A DNA stretch of 15,168 nt, from contig JASANZ010001787.1 of assembly GCA_030849805.1 (NCBI GenBank), positions 1 to 15,168 on the forward strand, in the 5' to 3' direction. Positions 7,797 through 15,168 of this stretch are shown piece after piece; position 1 is the stretch's first letter, and each line of letters begins with the position of its first letter. A model generated the notes under the pieces. It was not told the origin of the DNA and made no database searches. It saw only the letters and a program-made list of their open reading frames with translations. Both the position numbers and the translations under genes were made by a program. The DNA comes from Sergeia podlipaevii (taxonomy: Eukaryota; Euglenozoa; Kinetoplastea; Trypanosomatida; Trypanosomatidae).

Positions 7797-9578
7797 TTAC
7801 ATCTCCTCCTCCTCTTCGGCCTCCTCAAGCTCGTCCTCGCTATCGGGCTCCGGTGGTTCCTCACCGCGGCGAACTAACTTCTCGATGGCGGCTGTTGGAT
7901 CCATGATCTCGGTGATATCCTTGCACTCGGAAAGCACCGGTGGCGCAGGAATCGGGGTGAAAGTAAAGTCAGTCTTTTTGAGGCCGTTGCCAAAGTAGAC
8001 GTTGCCCCATCTCTTTCCGCCCTCGGCCATATACGCGGTAGCACCTGGCCAGCGAACGGATTGGACCACCACAACGCTGTGCGCTTTGCTAATGCTGTTG
8101 AGCTGGCGCACTGTCCAGGAGGTTACCTTCATCTTTGTGACATCATCGTCAGCAACCTCTTCGTCGTTAAGCGGCTTTACAGGATTGTTGTCCTCCTGCG
8201 GCTCCTCTACCGCCTCCTGCTCGATCTCCTCCTCCTCCTCCTCTTCCTCCTCGTCATCCTCGGCGGGTGGCGGCTGCGGAATGTCAATGACAGCGTAGAG
8301 ATAATCCCCGCGAATAGGCATAAAAAGCTCCCTCTCCTCCTCTTCTTCCTCCTCGGCCTCCTCCACCTCTTCCTCTTCCTCCTCTGGTTCCTCCTGGGGC
8401 TCCTCCTCTTCTTCCTCCTCCTCTGTTTCAGGCTTCTCGGGAACCTTGGTCTGACGGCCGTTCTTATAAATGTACGCCTCACCGTGCACCCACTGGTCGA
8501 CGGAGGCGAACAGGGCGACATCAATCTCCTCTTCGCCAAATTCCTTAGAGACAGCGGTAATTGAGTGATACTTCGCCTCCTTGGGCTTCGGTGGAGCGCC
8601 ATCCTCGTCCTCCATCTCCTCGTCCTCCTCCTCCAGCTCTTCCTCTGGCTCTTCAAGCGCCCCTTGGGGTGCGATGTACGTAGAGCTTACAATACGCGAT
8701 AGCTGCGCGCGAAGATAGACGGCCTCGTTCCATGGAAAAGGTGGACTGGATACCACCTCAGCATCCAAGTTACCAGAAAAGAGACGCTTAATGTTGCGGG
8801 CAGCATTGATCTGGTGGGGAGAAACATCTGGAAGGACCACCCACTCTGCGGACGGGTGTGAAGTGATCCAGAATGACAGACGATTGCAACCAACATACGC
8901 AGGCTCAGCCTGAACCGGAACGTCCACCTTCTTGCGAGGTGCCTTGGGCATCGTGTTCACCTCTTGGTACACCTTTTCACCCTCTGCAACATATCTGCGG
9001 CTAGAGAGAACGAAGTAGTTGCCGTGTGTGCCAAAAATCTTGCCAACAAAGCGAACATCTTGCAAGTCCTTACGCATAGTAAGTTTGGTGATGGAGCGGT
9101 CCAACAAAAATGCTTCCTCCTCGGGCATACCGCAGCCGGCAGCAGTCCAGAACCGATTCCGCTGTGAGACAGATTCGTACTTGAGTGCGGTCAGTGGTTT
9201 GACCGTGGTGGTCGTGATGGTGGTGTAGGGATCAGGCTGTTCAATTGTGGTGATTACTTCTGGGGCAGGACGCTCAAACAGGGCCTTGTTGTCTGCAAGT
9301 CTCTGCAATTCTTGAGGAGCAACGGTCGAGGGCTCGTTGCACGGCGCAGTGCTCTCTCCACGCACAAAGCTGTGCTTCTGAAGAAGAGTAAAAATATCGT
9401 TGAACTTGGAGGGATCGTTGGCAACGTCGTCGGGATTCTCATCAAGAATGAGTTCCATCAAACGAGCAAGCTGATCGTACACGCTGACGCCGTCCTTGTT
9501 GGCGTGCATGAGATACGCCTTGGCCTTCTCAAAGAGAGCCTCCACGCTCTCGCTTTGCACTGCGTCAGTGGAGGACAT
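7797..9578 (-). CDS. RSP4/6: Radial spoke head protein RSP4/6
   Basis: This 593-residue protein matches the radial spokehead-like family (Chlamydomonas RSP4 and RSP6, human RSPH4A and RSPH6A). It is a structural part of the spoke head that links axonemal outer doublets to the central pair in motile flagella. Recognisable blocks are the N-terminal helix around YDQLARLMELILDENPDD (about residues 34-51) and AGCGMPEEEAFLL, followed by VRFVGKIFGTHGNYFVL near 175-190. Next come the RLSFWITSHPSAEWVVLPDV, INAARNIKRLFSGNLDAEV and PPFPWNEAVYLRAQLSRI blocks around 233-300. The late block has TSWTVRQLNS, VVVQSVRWPGATAYMAEGGK and GNVYFGNGLK. Acidic, almost pure Glu inserts interrupt the family pattern near 303-322, 379-417 and 438-450, and the C-terminus is also acidic (about 576-593). 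The protein is longer than Chlamydomonas RSP4/RSP6 (about 460 residues), mainly because of these inserts. The ATG at 9578 is the first one after the predicted splice acceptor. Confidence 0.96.
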   Translation of the reverse strand: MSSTDAVQSESVEALFEKAKAYLMHANKDGVSVYDQLARLMELILDENPDDVANDPSKFNDIFTLLQKHSFVRGESTAPCNEPSTVAPQELQRLADNKALFERPAPEVITTIEQPDPYTTITTTTVKPLTALKYESVSQRNRFWTAAGCGMPEEEAFLLDRSITKLTMRKDLQDVRFVGKIFGTHGNYFVLSSRRYVAEGEKVYQEVNTMPKAPRKKVDVPVQAEPAYVGCNRLSFWITSHPSAEWVVLPDVSPHQINAARNIKRLFSGNLDAEVVSSPPFPWNEAVYLRAQLSRIVSSTYIAPQGALEEPEEELEEEDEEMEDEDGAPPKPKEAKYHSITAVSKEFGEEEIDVALFASVDQWVHGEAYIYKNGRQTKVPEKPETEEEEEEEEPQEEPEEEEEEVEEAEEEEEEERELFMPIRGDYLYAVIDIPQPPPAEDDEEEEEEEEEIEQEAVEEPQEDNNPVKPLNDEEVADDDVTKMKVTSWTVRQLNSISKAHSVVVVQSVRWPGATAYMAEGGKRWGNVYFGNGLKKTDFTFTPIPAPPVLSECKDITEIMDPTAAIEKLVRRGEEPPEPDSEDELEEAEEEEEM

Positions 9579-9594
9579 GATGCAAACAAATATA

Positions 9595-9618
9595 ATATAT
9601 ATATATATAGTGTGTGTG
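9595..9618. repeat. (AT)n followed by (TG)n dinucleotide repeat
   Basis: A run of alternating A and T (9595-9609) is joined to TGTGTGTG (9611-9618). In the RSP4/6 transcript this places a CA repeat and then a UA repeat in the leader, ending about 17 nt before the AUG. It is likely to vary in length between strains. Confidence 0.85.
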
Positions 9619-9783
9619 CGTATTTAGATTATCTAGGATCACTATATACAGACAAAGTTCTATTTGTTCTCCTTTCTTTCTTGAGACTCTTGCTGCACCC
9701 TCGTGAACGATTTCACAACTGTGAGTACGCGGAGATGTGCACGTAGTATATGTGCACTTCCTTTTCCTTAACTCCTATGAGTA

Positions 9784-9862
9784 CTGTTGCATTTAGTTGA
9801 CAGTAATATATATACATAGAGAAAGAGAGAGAGAGAGAAAGAGAAAAAAAATGGAAAATAAT
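9784..9862 (-). promoter_or_regulatory. Predicted polypyrimidine tract and trans-splice acceptor for RSP4/6
   Basis: In the transcript sense a T- and CT-rich tract (9862 to 9818, almost pure pyrimidine and including a (CT) repeat) is followed by its first AG at 9784-9785. The leader would be about 205 nt with no ATG before 9578. On the plus strand the tract appears as the GA repeat. Confidence 0.7.
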
Positions 9863-10254
9863 ATATTGAACAACAAAAGGAAAAAGAAAACACCTTTAAA
9901 TAATATCAAGTAACAGTACTCATTCTCATCACACTTGTCTGTGCAATTGCAAACTATTCATAAGACTTATTGTTTTCTTCTTGAGTAGAGAAGGATGAAA
10001 TAGGGGAAAATGAACTATGATCACTAGTATGCACCACAAAGATAAGCCCAGATACAACAACAAAAATGACGGCAATAATAAAACAGTAAAATAGAATCAT
10101 TAGATAAAGGGACAGCACAAAATAGTCAGAAAAAAAAAAGCAGGGGGAAACAAAAGCAAAAATAAAAGGTCACTTACCCAACAAGAAAAAAAATGCACGC
10201 ATAGTAGCACACTAAGAATACGGCATCGACACAACCTAACTCTAAAGTACACAT

Positions 10255-10288
10255 GCACACACACATATATATATATTAATAATAATAA
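10255..10288. repeat. Compound microsatellite (CA)n-(TA)n-(TAA)n
   Basis: A CA repeat passes into a TA repeat and then into TAA units. It lies in the part of the gap nearest the kinase stop codon, so probably in the kinase 3' UTR. I see no gene or motif associated with it. Confidence 0.8.
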
Positions 10289-10401
10289 TTCTCTATGCTG
10301 TATCTACTGGAAAGCAAAAATCATCAATTCAATTAGCTGCTCTCCAATTGTCACTAATTCCATCTTATCTCCTCTCCTCAGCCCTCTCGATTCCTCCGCA
10401 G

Positions 10402-13400
10402 TCAATTCATACCGAGACGCTCCTTAACACGAAGAATGTACTTCATCGTAGTGGGGTCTCTGCTGATGTCTGGCGTCTGTTCAAGCTGCAAAATCATTCG
10501 TGAGAGTCCAAGCTCTACAAACTTATCTCTGAATACTTGGTACATTGTAAAGGAGTTCACTGTAATAATGACAATCTTTTTCAGAACAATAGTGTCATTT
10601 ATGAGCATTTTCATCAGTGCCTCCACCGCATTATGCTCAAGTAGTTTCGAGATCAGCGTGTCGCTGTTTCGCACAAAATTGCTCAGCGCACCTGTTGCGT
10701 TCTGCCTCGTCTTCTCGTCGGGACTCGATAGCAGCCCTGCAATTGGACCAACCGCCGGCTTGAGACGCTCGTAGAAGTAAGCACTGTGAAACGCTGCGTT
10801 CCCGATAGCAAATGACGCAAATTTCTGAGTGACTGCATCCTTGCTTGAGCAACACTCGACAAGGGCATCCATGATATTGTACTTCAATAAAGGCTCGTAG
10901 AAGAAAGATGAGTGCTTGCACATATTCCCAACAAGAGTACACGCCTTACTCCGTACGTCTTTCTCTCCTGAGTGCAAGAGAGTCGGTAGAACATCGTAGA
11001 GTGCCGCACTGTGCAGGGCTGGATAAAAGTCCTTGGACAACCTAGCGAGCTGTGAGAGTGTATTTAACCCGTCCGCAATCAAACTTGGATTGGCCTTTGT
11101 CGGATCAAGTACCCGCCGAATACGGTCCCTTTCCACACCGCCACCATCTACAAAGGCATGCGCAAAGTGCACTGAGTAATTGACAAGTCTGTTGATGACA
11201 TTAAACATAATGCCCCAAAACGAAATCTCAGTATAGTCCAGAGCACTTATCAGCATCTCCATTACGTTTTCTTTGTAAACAATGTGGTGAACCTCCGTAT
11301 AAATCTTCTCCGCCTCTGTATTGCCTGGTTCAGGTGCATACATTGCTTCATTCAATATTTGCGCGACAATGGTGACATGCGTGCTCACTCCAGTAGGTCC
11401 TCCTCCGCGACACTCAGGCCAGTAGTAAAACTCCTTTAAGTAACTTGTCTTCAGCTGCCAGCATATAATCGAGATGAGATAAATAGGGGGACTTCTTCCG
11501 TTGTTACACGGCGCAACGGTCTCCATGATAAAACCTATGGAGTGCGTCTGCTCCTTTTGCTGTTGCATAATTAAATGAATGGAGCGCAGTGCTGTCTGGA
11601 TGCCACTGGGTGAAAGTTCTGTCTTTTCGTTACTGTCGCGAATCAGTTCAATAACCAAGCCTGGTATCCTTTTTATATCACTCTCACCGCAAGTGCTGTC
11701 AAGTTTCCAAGGGACCTTCATATATGCCAGAGATTTTGGATCCGATAAAATGAGAGAAAACATATGCACAATGCCATCAAGCAATCCATAGTCAGCAAAA
11801 CCGTAGCTACTACCCAGTGCCCGAGGCTTCACAGGATGATCTGTACATCGTTTCACACCATCGATAATTCCACATAAACCCTTCAATGACACTTCATCAA
11901 CCTCGAACGTCACGTCATCTTTAAGCTCGCGGTGCACAAAGGCAACAAAAAGTACTGCAGCAGCTACGTAGTTTAGTTTTGACACCCTCGTTGACTCATG
12001 TGCAGGATAGCAAAGATCAGCCTTCCGCACAGCACATAGCGCCTGTGACACAAGTGCGCATACCTTTAGAATATGCATATACTGTGGTGCTGCAAGTTTG
12101 ATATGTGGAATAATAATTGCCGCTGTATAAAACACGACCGCTGCATATTCGCGTGATATAGTGCCTCGGATGACATCAGTGTGGGAGACAGAGTCAAGTA
12201 ACGCGGCCCACAACGCAGGAAACTCTTTTAATTGTGTCAGCATGGGGCCAAATCTATTTTCCCACCGCACACATTGAAATAAAACCTTGACGCATAGCTC
12301 ACGGCAAGAGTGTTCATTTGTTGTGATTTCTTCAATAATGTAAAAAAGGGCGTTGTGTGGCTTTCGCATCAGCTCCACTGCAATTTGTTGCCTTATCGCA
12401 AGATCAACAGCGGGTCCACTGTTGTAAGCGTAGTCCTGGAGCGCTGCTATGTCAGCATTCGATGCGTACTGTGAAGGAAATGGAAAAAGATCTGCCTCTT
12501 CATCTTCGGGAAAGGTCAATACTCCAATAAGCTTTATAGCCATCAAACACAAATCATCTGACCGTTTCTCTTCAAGCAACTTCACTATTGCCGGCACCAA
12601 TCCAATCAATGGTATCTTTTCCAGACCTGTGGATTTTACCTGAGACATAGCAGATAACGATGCACCAATGAGGCGATTGAGCGCCTCCTTTACTTCAGCA
12701 GCATTCTTCAAACCTAATTCATCAACTGTGAATGAGTTAAAGACTTCATCTTGCACCAACGGCCCGCCAGCACCACAGCCAGGCAAACCTTGTTGACTCT
12801 CCCTTTGTTGAAAAGAGCGTGTCGTTCCTTGTCGAAGCTTGTAGCATCCAAGCTCCTCCATTCTAGCTTTTGTTCTTGAGTTACGATTTTTCAGAGCATT
12901 TCGCCACACATCACCATCAGGCGTAAATGCAACAAAGGGGTGCTCCAATAGTTTTGGCCAATTGAGACGCGTGGAAAACGACTTCGTCAATAACCCTTTC
13001 AAAAAATCCTTAAAATTGGGCGAAATCGGTTCATCAAATGATACGGGATCACGAACAATCTGATTAATCAGAGTATACAAGTTTGTGGTATAAAACGGCG
13101 GCTTTCCATAATACAACTCATACAAAATACACCCAAGAGACCACAAATCAACACAATGATTGTATGGTTGCTCTTGAACTAGCTCTGGTGCCATGTACAA
13201 TGGAGTGCCCTTTATACTTGTAAGAACCATTGTGTTGTAGCTCATTGAACGAGCAAAGCCAAAATCAGCCAGTTTTACAGAACCATTTTGACTAATAAGA
13301 ATGTTTTGTGGCTTCATGTCACGATGAATAATACGATTAGAGTGCAAATACTGCAAGGCCTGTATCAATTGTTTCGCAATGTGCTGGACTGTCACCTCTG

Positions 13401-13692
13401 GCAGCCGTTTATCATCCTCCAGAACTTCATATAACTCGCCGTATGCAAATTCCATCACAATCACAAATTCCTTTTCGGTCTCAAAGGCATCAAATAACGT
13501 GATAATATGGTCGTGATTCAGCTTTGTCTGTATTTCGATTTCACTTCGTAAGCTACGCAGCTCTTTCTCATTTTTGCCCCTCTTGGTGATAAACTTCATG
13601 GCTACAATCTGCCCTGTTCCCTTAATCCGCGCTTTAAATACCTTTCCAAATGAACCTTCACCGATAACATCTACTACGGTATAGTTCTCCAT
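10402..13692 (-). CDS. Fused/STK36-type Ser/Thr protein kinase with armadillo repeats
   Basis: This 1096-residue protein starts with a complete kinase domain (about residues 4-254) of the Fused (STK36, plant TIO) family. The opening [20 protein letters not shown] and the blocks [37 protein letters not shown] and [14 protein letters not shown] are hallmarks of Fused. The catalytic residues are all present: Gly loop 11-18, Lys33, HRD 123-125, DFG 143-145 and APE 168-170, so it should be active. A long helical region follows, with armadillo repeats at about 885-1040, for example [29 protein letters not shown] and [14 protein letters not shown]. In animals STK36 is needed for central-pair assembly of motile cilia, and in plants TIO acts in cytokinesis; which role applies here is not shown by the sequence. 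The gene lies next to RSP4/6 on the same strand. Its base composition is more AT-rich than its neighbours. An out-of-frame ATG lies 4 nt upstream of the start. Confidence 0.96.
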   Translation of the reverse strand: MENYTVVDVIGEGSFGKVFKARIKGTGQIVAMKFITKRGKNEKELRSLRSEIEIQTKLNHDHIITLFDAFETEKEFVIVMEFAYGELYEVLEDDKRLPEVTVQHIAKQLIQALQYLHSNRIIHRDMKPQNILISQNGSVKLADFGFARSMSYNTMVLTSIKGTPLYMAPELVQEQPYNHCVDLWSLGCILYELYYGKPPFYTTNLYTLINQIVRDPVSFDEPISPNFKDFLKGLLTKSFSTRLNWPKLLEHPFVAFTPDGDVWRNALKNRNSRTKARMEELGCYKLRQGTTRSFQQRESQQGLPGCGAGGPLVQDEVFNSFTVDELGLKNAAEVKEALNRLIGASLSAMSQVKSTGLEKIPLIGLVPAIVKLLEEKRSDDLCLMAIKLIGVLTFPEDEEADLFPFPSQYASNADIAALQDYAYNSGPAVDLAIRQQIAVELMRKPHNALFYIIEEITTNEHSCRELCVKVLFQCVRWENRFGPMLTQLKEFPALWAALLDSVSHTDVIRGTISREYAAVVFYTAAIIIPHIKLAAPQYMHILKVCALVSQALCAVRKADLCYPAHESTRVSKLNYVAAAVLFVAFVHRELKDDVTFEVDEVSLKGLCGIIDGVKRCTDHPVKPRALGSSYGFADYGLLDGIVHMFSLILSDPKSLAYMKVPWKLDSTCGESDIKRIPGLVIELIRDSNEKTELSPSGIQTALRSIHLIMQQQKEQTHSIGFIMETVAPCNNGRSPPIYLISIICWQLKTSYLKEFYYWPECRGGGPTGVSTHVTIVAQILNEAMYAPEPGNTEAEKIYTEVHHIVYKENVMEMLISALDYTEISFWGIMFNVINRLVNYSVHFAHAFVDGGGVERDRIRRVLDPTKANPSLIADGLNTLSQLARLSKDFYPALHSAALYDVLPTLLHSGEKDVRSKACTLVGNMCKHSSFFYEPLLKYNIMDALVECCSSKDAVTQKFASFAIGNAAFHSAYFYERLKPAVGPIAGLLSSPDEKTRQNATGALSNFVRNSDTLISKLLEHNAVEALMKMLINDTIVLKKIVIITVNSFTMYQVFRDKFVELGLSRMILQLEQTPDISRDPTTMKYILRVKERLGMN

Positions 13693-13696
13693 GCAT
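13658..13696 (-). promoter_or_regulatory. Overlapping upstream ORF at the kinase start
   Basis: An ATG at 13696 precedes the kinase ATG (13692) by 4 nt in the arrangement ATGCATGG. It opens a 12-codon frame ([12 protein letters not shown]) that ends in TGA at 13660-13658, inside the kinase coding region. It has G at position -3 whereas the kinase ATG has T there and G at +4. No AG lies between the two ATGs, so any spliced kinase mRNA that contains the kinase start will also contain this one. Repression of kinase translation is an inference. Confidence 0.6.
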
Positions 13697-14274
13697 GCCC
13701 GCTTTGCTCTCTTGAAAATCGCCCAAATAGCACCTAAAGTATGAAGATAATAAAAAAGGAAAAACAGTTGTATGTGTATCTATACGTAGCTTAAAAAAGA
13801 AAAACACCTTGATTAAAGGAAAAGACGAGAAGAGGGGGGAAAAAAAAACATACGCAAGCTACAAGTTTCCAACAAAAGCACTACTTCAAAATGCGAACAC
13901 TGAAAAACCACACCCCTTTTTTCATAAAAGAAAGGTCAAGGTATAAACTACAATACTCTTCGTCAACATTCAAGCATACCACTAGTCTTTTTCCTGTATA
14001 AACAGTGGAGTCCCATCCTTACACAAATGCTCGACTTCCAAACTGTCTCAGCATGACACTGATTCTTTGAGCTCACCATACAGGGCTACATTTTCTCTCT
14101 TTCTTTTTACTCTTCTCTTATGGAACGCTAGCCACCTCCTCTTTGCGTTTCCACATTTAATAATATTGACTTTCCCTTATTTTCATTCGTCAATTCATTT
14201 CCGCTTTCTAATTTTTGGCATATAAATGTATATAAACAAATAGAAAATAAATAATGGTGGCACAATTGATGCCC
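13693..14274 (-). other. Intergenic region: 3' UTR of Alba and leader of the kinase gene
   Basis: No gene is supported in these 582 bases. The part next to 14274 is the Alba 3' UTR, which is AT-rich with TATAAATGTATATAAAC near the stop. On the plus strand 13850-14200 alternates A-rich and C/T-rich patches with no open frame of interest. The splice signal of the kinase gene sits at about 13790-13849. Confidence 0.7.
13790..13849 (-). promoter_or_regulatory. Predicted polypyrimidine tract and trans-splice acceptor for the kinase gene
   Basis: In the transcript sense a T9C6 tract followed by TCTTCTCGTCTTTTCC (13849 to 13818) leads to a first AG at 13808-13809. A second T-rich run and AG follow at 13790-13791. 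The leader is about 98-115 nt; its only ATG is the overlapping one 4 nt before the kinase start. Confidence 0.65.
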
Positions 14275-14634
14275 TTACTTAGGGTTCTCAGCGGCAGCCC
14301 TCTCCCTGGCCTCCTCCTTTGCCTTCTGCTGCTCAGCGTACTTGGCAGCAAAATCCTTAGCCTTGACAACGGTGATCTCGATCTTGTCAACGAAGTTGCT
14401 GCGGGCAGCCTCGACATCTCCACGAGAAGTGCGGATCTTCTTCACCACAACAAGACCCTGGTTCTTTAGGAGCTCAACGACGGAAACGGCATCAGCAATG
14501 GCGGCGCCAAGACCAGAAATGATAACCTCAGTCGCGCCTTCGTTGAAGCGATGCTTAGTGAAATCAACGTAAGCAAAGTTGCGCTTGTTGACGCTCACGC
14601 GCACGTTGATGGGGCCATCGTTAGTGGAAGTCAT
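14275..14634 (-). CDS. Alba-domain nucleic acid-binding protein (ALBA1/ALBA2-like)
   Basis: This 119-residue protein is almost entirely one Alba domain (about residues 8-90). It shows the family pattern: the first strand INVRVSVNKRNFAYV (9-23), the Gly-rich turn and helix IISGLGAAIADAVSVVELL (38-56), the strand VVVKKIRTS, and the last strand DKIEITVVKA. The tail (91-119) is a charged Lys/Glu/Ala helix with no RGG repeat. Its size and lack of RGG fit the small trypanosomatid Alba proteins (ALBA1/ALBA2) rather than the longer ALBA3/ALBA4. In trypanosomes and Leishmania these are mainly cytoplasmic RNA-binding proteins that affect mRNA stability and translation, including stage-regulated transcripts. 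The start follows a predicted splice acceptor by about 45 nt with no earlier ATG. Whether it is orthologous to ALBA1 or ALBA2 needs a tree; the two are neighbours in T. brucei, so a paralogue could lie just right of this window. Confidence 0.94.
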   Translation of the reverse strand: MTSTNDGPINVRVSVNKRNFAYVDFTKHRFNEGATEVIISGLGAAIADAVSVVELLKNQGLVVVKKIRTSRGDVEAARSNFVDKIEITVVKAKDFAAKYAEQQKAKEEARERAAAENPK

Positions 14635-15168
14635 TGCTGAAAAATGAATAGATATCGATATGAATCAAAGGCAAATAATCTTTAAAAAAGAAAAAAAAAA
14701 AGAAGGAGAAAAGGCAAAAATATTCACAGAGCTATGTTGAAACCACAACGAACTCAAGAAGATAAATTTCCCAAAAGGAAAACAACATAAATATCCTTCT
14801 TTCAAAATTAAACAATACGATTCAGCAGAAAGTCTTCACCATATCACTGCTCAATACAACCTATACAATTCAACACAAACACACAGCACTTAATAAACAT
14901 ATGCTACGCCTCCAGAAACACATATTTCGACAAAAACAAGCAAACAATCAAAACGTGACTCCAACATAACCACACACCACACACTCACATAACAAGAAGC
15001 CCAAAAATAATAACAAAAAGTCTCATCCATTCGCCTACTACATCTACAGAAAGGTTCTAACAAAAAGAGACTACCAGGCCCAAGAGCACCACAACACAAA
15101 TCTGCATTACATCAAAAACTAAAACAAACAATACACAACAACGTCAACTCCACCACCCTACAACACAC
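14635..15168 (-). other. Intergenic region upstream of Alba, T/G-rich in transcript sense
   Basis: No gene is supported in these 534 bases. Close to Alba lies its splice signal. From about 14740 to the right edge the plus strand is very rich in A and C and poor in G (8 G in the last 108 bases), so the transcript sense is U/G-rich with many UGUG and UUGU motifs. This is probably the 3' UTR of the next gene to the right plus the spacer. A 69-codon minus-strand frame at 14890-15099 gives a Cys/Val/Phe-rich product, as expected from T/G-rich DNA, and I do not call it. Confidence 0.65.
14680..14718 (-). promoter_or_regulatory. Predicted polypyrimidine tract and trans-splice acceptor for Alba
   Basis: In the transcript sense a T/C tract (14718 to 14684, including an 11-T run) is followed by its first AG at 14680-14681, giving a short leader of about 45 nt. 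Another CAG at 14637-14638 lies only 2 nt before the ATG and is an unlikely alternative acceptor. Confidence 0.65.

Larger units (their letters stand above)
9579..10401 (-). other. Long low-complexity intergenic region: 3' UTR of the kinase gene and leader of RSP4/6
   Basis: No gene is supported in these 823 bases, the longest gap in the window. The region is rich in simple repeats: (AT) at 9595-9609 followed by (TG) at 9611-9618, a 34-base purine run with (GA) at 9818-9851, (CA) then (TA) at about 10255-10276, and (TAA) at about 10277-10288. ATGTGCAC occurs twice near 9734-9757. From 9880 to 10200 the plus strand is strongly A-rich, so the kinase 3' UTR would be U-rich. Confidence 0.7.

Noticed and set aside
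8061..8564. 167-codon plus-strand frame with a Leu-rich, membrane-like product
   Set aside because: It is the antisense of the RSP4/6 poly-Glu tracts; CTC/CTT repeats read as Leu. The minus-strand gene matches a known family.
8207..8656. 149-codon minus-strand frame, Arg/Lys-rich
   Set aside because: It is another frame of the same GAG/GAA-rich tracts within RSP4/6, so the Arg runs come from the repeat composition.
9312..9746. 144-codon plus-strand frame extending from RSP4/6 into the spacer
   Set aside because: It is mostly antisense to RSP4/6 and then runs through the microsatellite, with no recognisable protein features.
14890..15099. 69-codon minus-strand frame, Cys/Val/Phe-rich
   Set aside because: Its composition follows directly from the T/G-rich DNA, and I see no splice tract upstream within the window.
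1..15168. tRNA, rRNA, CRISPR, insertion sequence, retroposon or strand-switch region
   Set aside because: I found no T-arm-like GGTTCGANNCC box outside coding DNA, no regularly spaced repeats, no transposase or reverse-transcriptase motifs, and all supported genes share one strand.

Overview
The window looks like nuclear DNA of a trypanosomatid (Leishmania/Crithidia/Angomonas/Phytomonas-type kinetoplastid). All six protein genes I can support lie on the minus strand, have no visible introns, and are separated by roughly 580-820 bp of AT-rich, low-complexity DNA. Upstream of each start there is a long pyrimidine tract (seen on the plus strand as a purine tract) followed by a first AG, which is the layout of a polycistronic unit processed by spliced-leader trans-splicing. 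The products fit too: a small Alba-domain protein, a radial spoke head protein and a Fused-type kinase. Coding GC is about 55% in most genes and lower in the kinase gene. I cannot name the genus.

In transcription order (right to left): 14275-14634 encodes a 119-residue Alba protein, probably ALBA1/ALBA2-like. 10402-13692 encodes a 1096-residue Fused/STK36-type Ser/Thr kinase with C-terminal armadillo repeats. 7797-9578 encodes the radial spoke head protein RSP4/6, with several poly-Glu inserts. 5085-7091 encodes an adenylate-forming acyl-CoA synthetase-like protein whose core motifs depart from the family pattern in several places. 916-4380 encodes a 1154-residue helical-repeat protein that I tentatively relate to TTI1 of the TEL2-TTI1-TTI2 complex. 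1-252 is the N-terminal part of a further gene cut by the window edge.

The kinase and RSP4/6 are adjacent and both belong to motile-flagellum biology in other eukaryotes, but gene order in trypanosomatid units is usually not functional, so this may be chance. I see no mobile element, CRISPR array, tRNA or rRNA, and no strand switch.

The observations most worth checking are the degenerate catalytic motifs of the acyl-CoA synthetase, an out-of-frame AUG 4 nt upstream of the kinase AUG (the other five predicted leaders contain no AUG at all), the unrecognised gene at the left edge, and the T/G-rich sequence upstream of Alba. I do not see convincing evidence for a wholly new biological system here.
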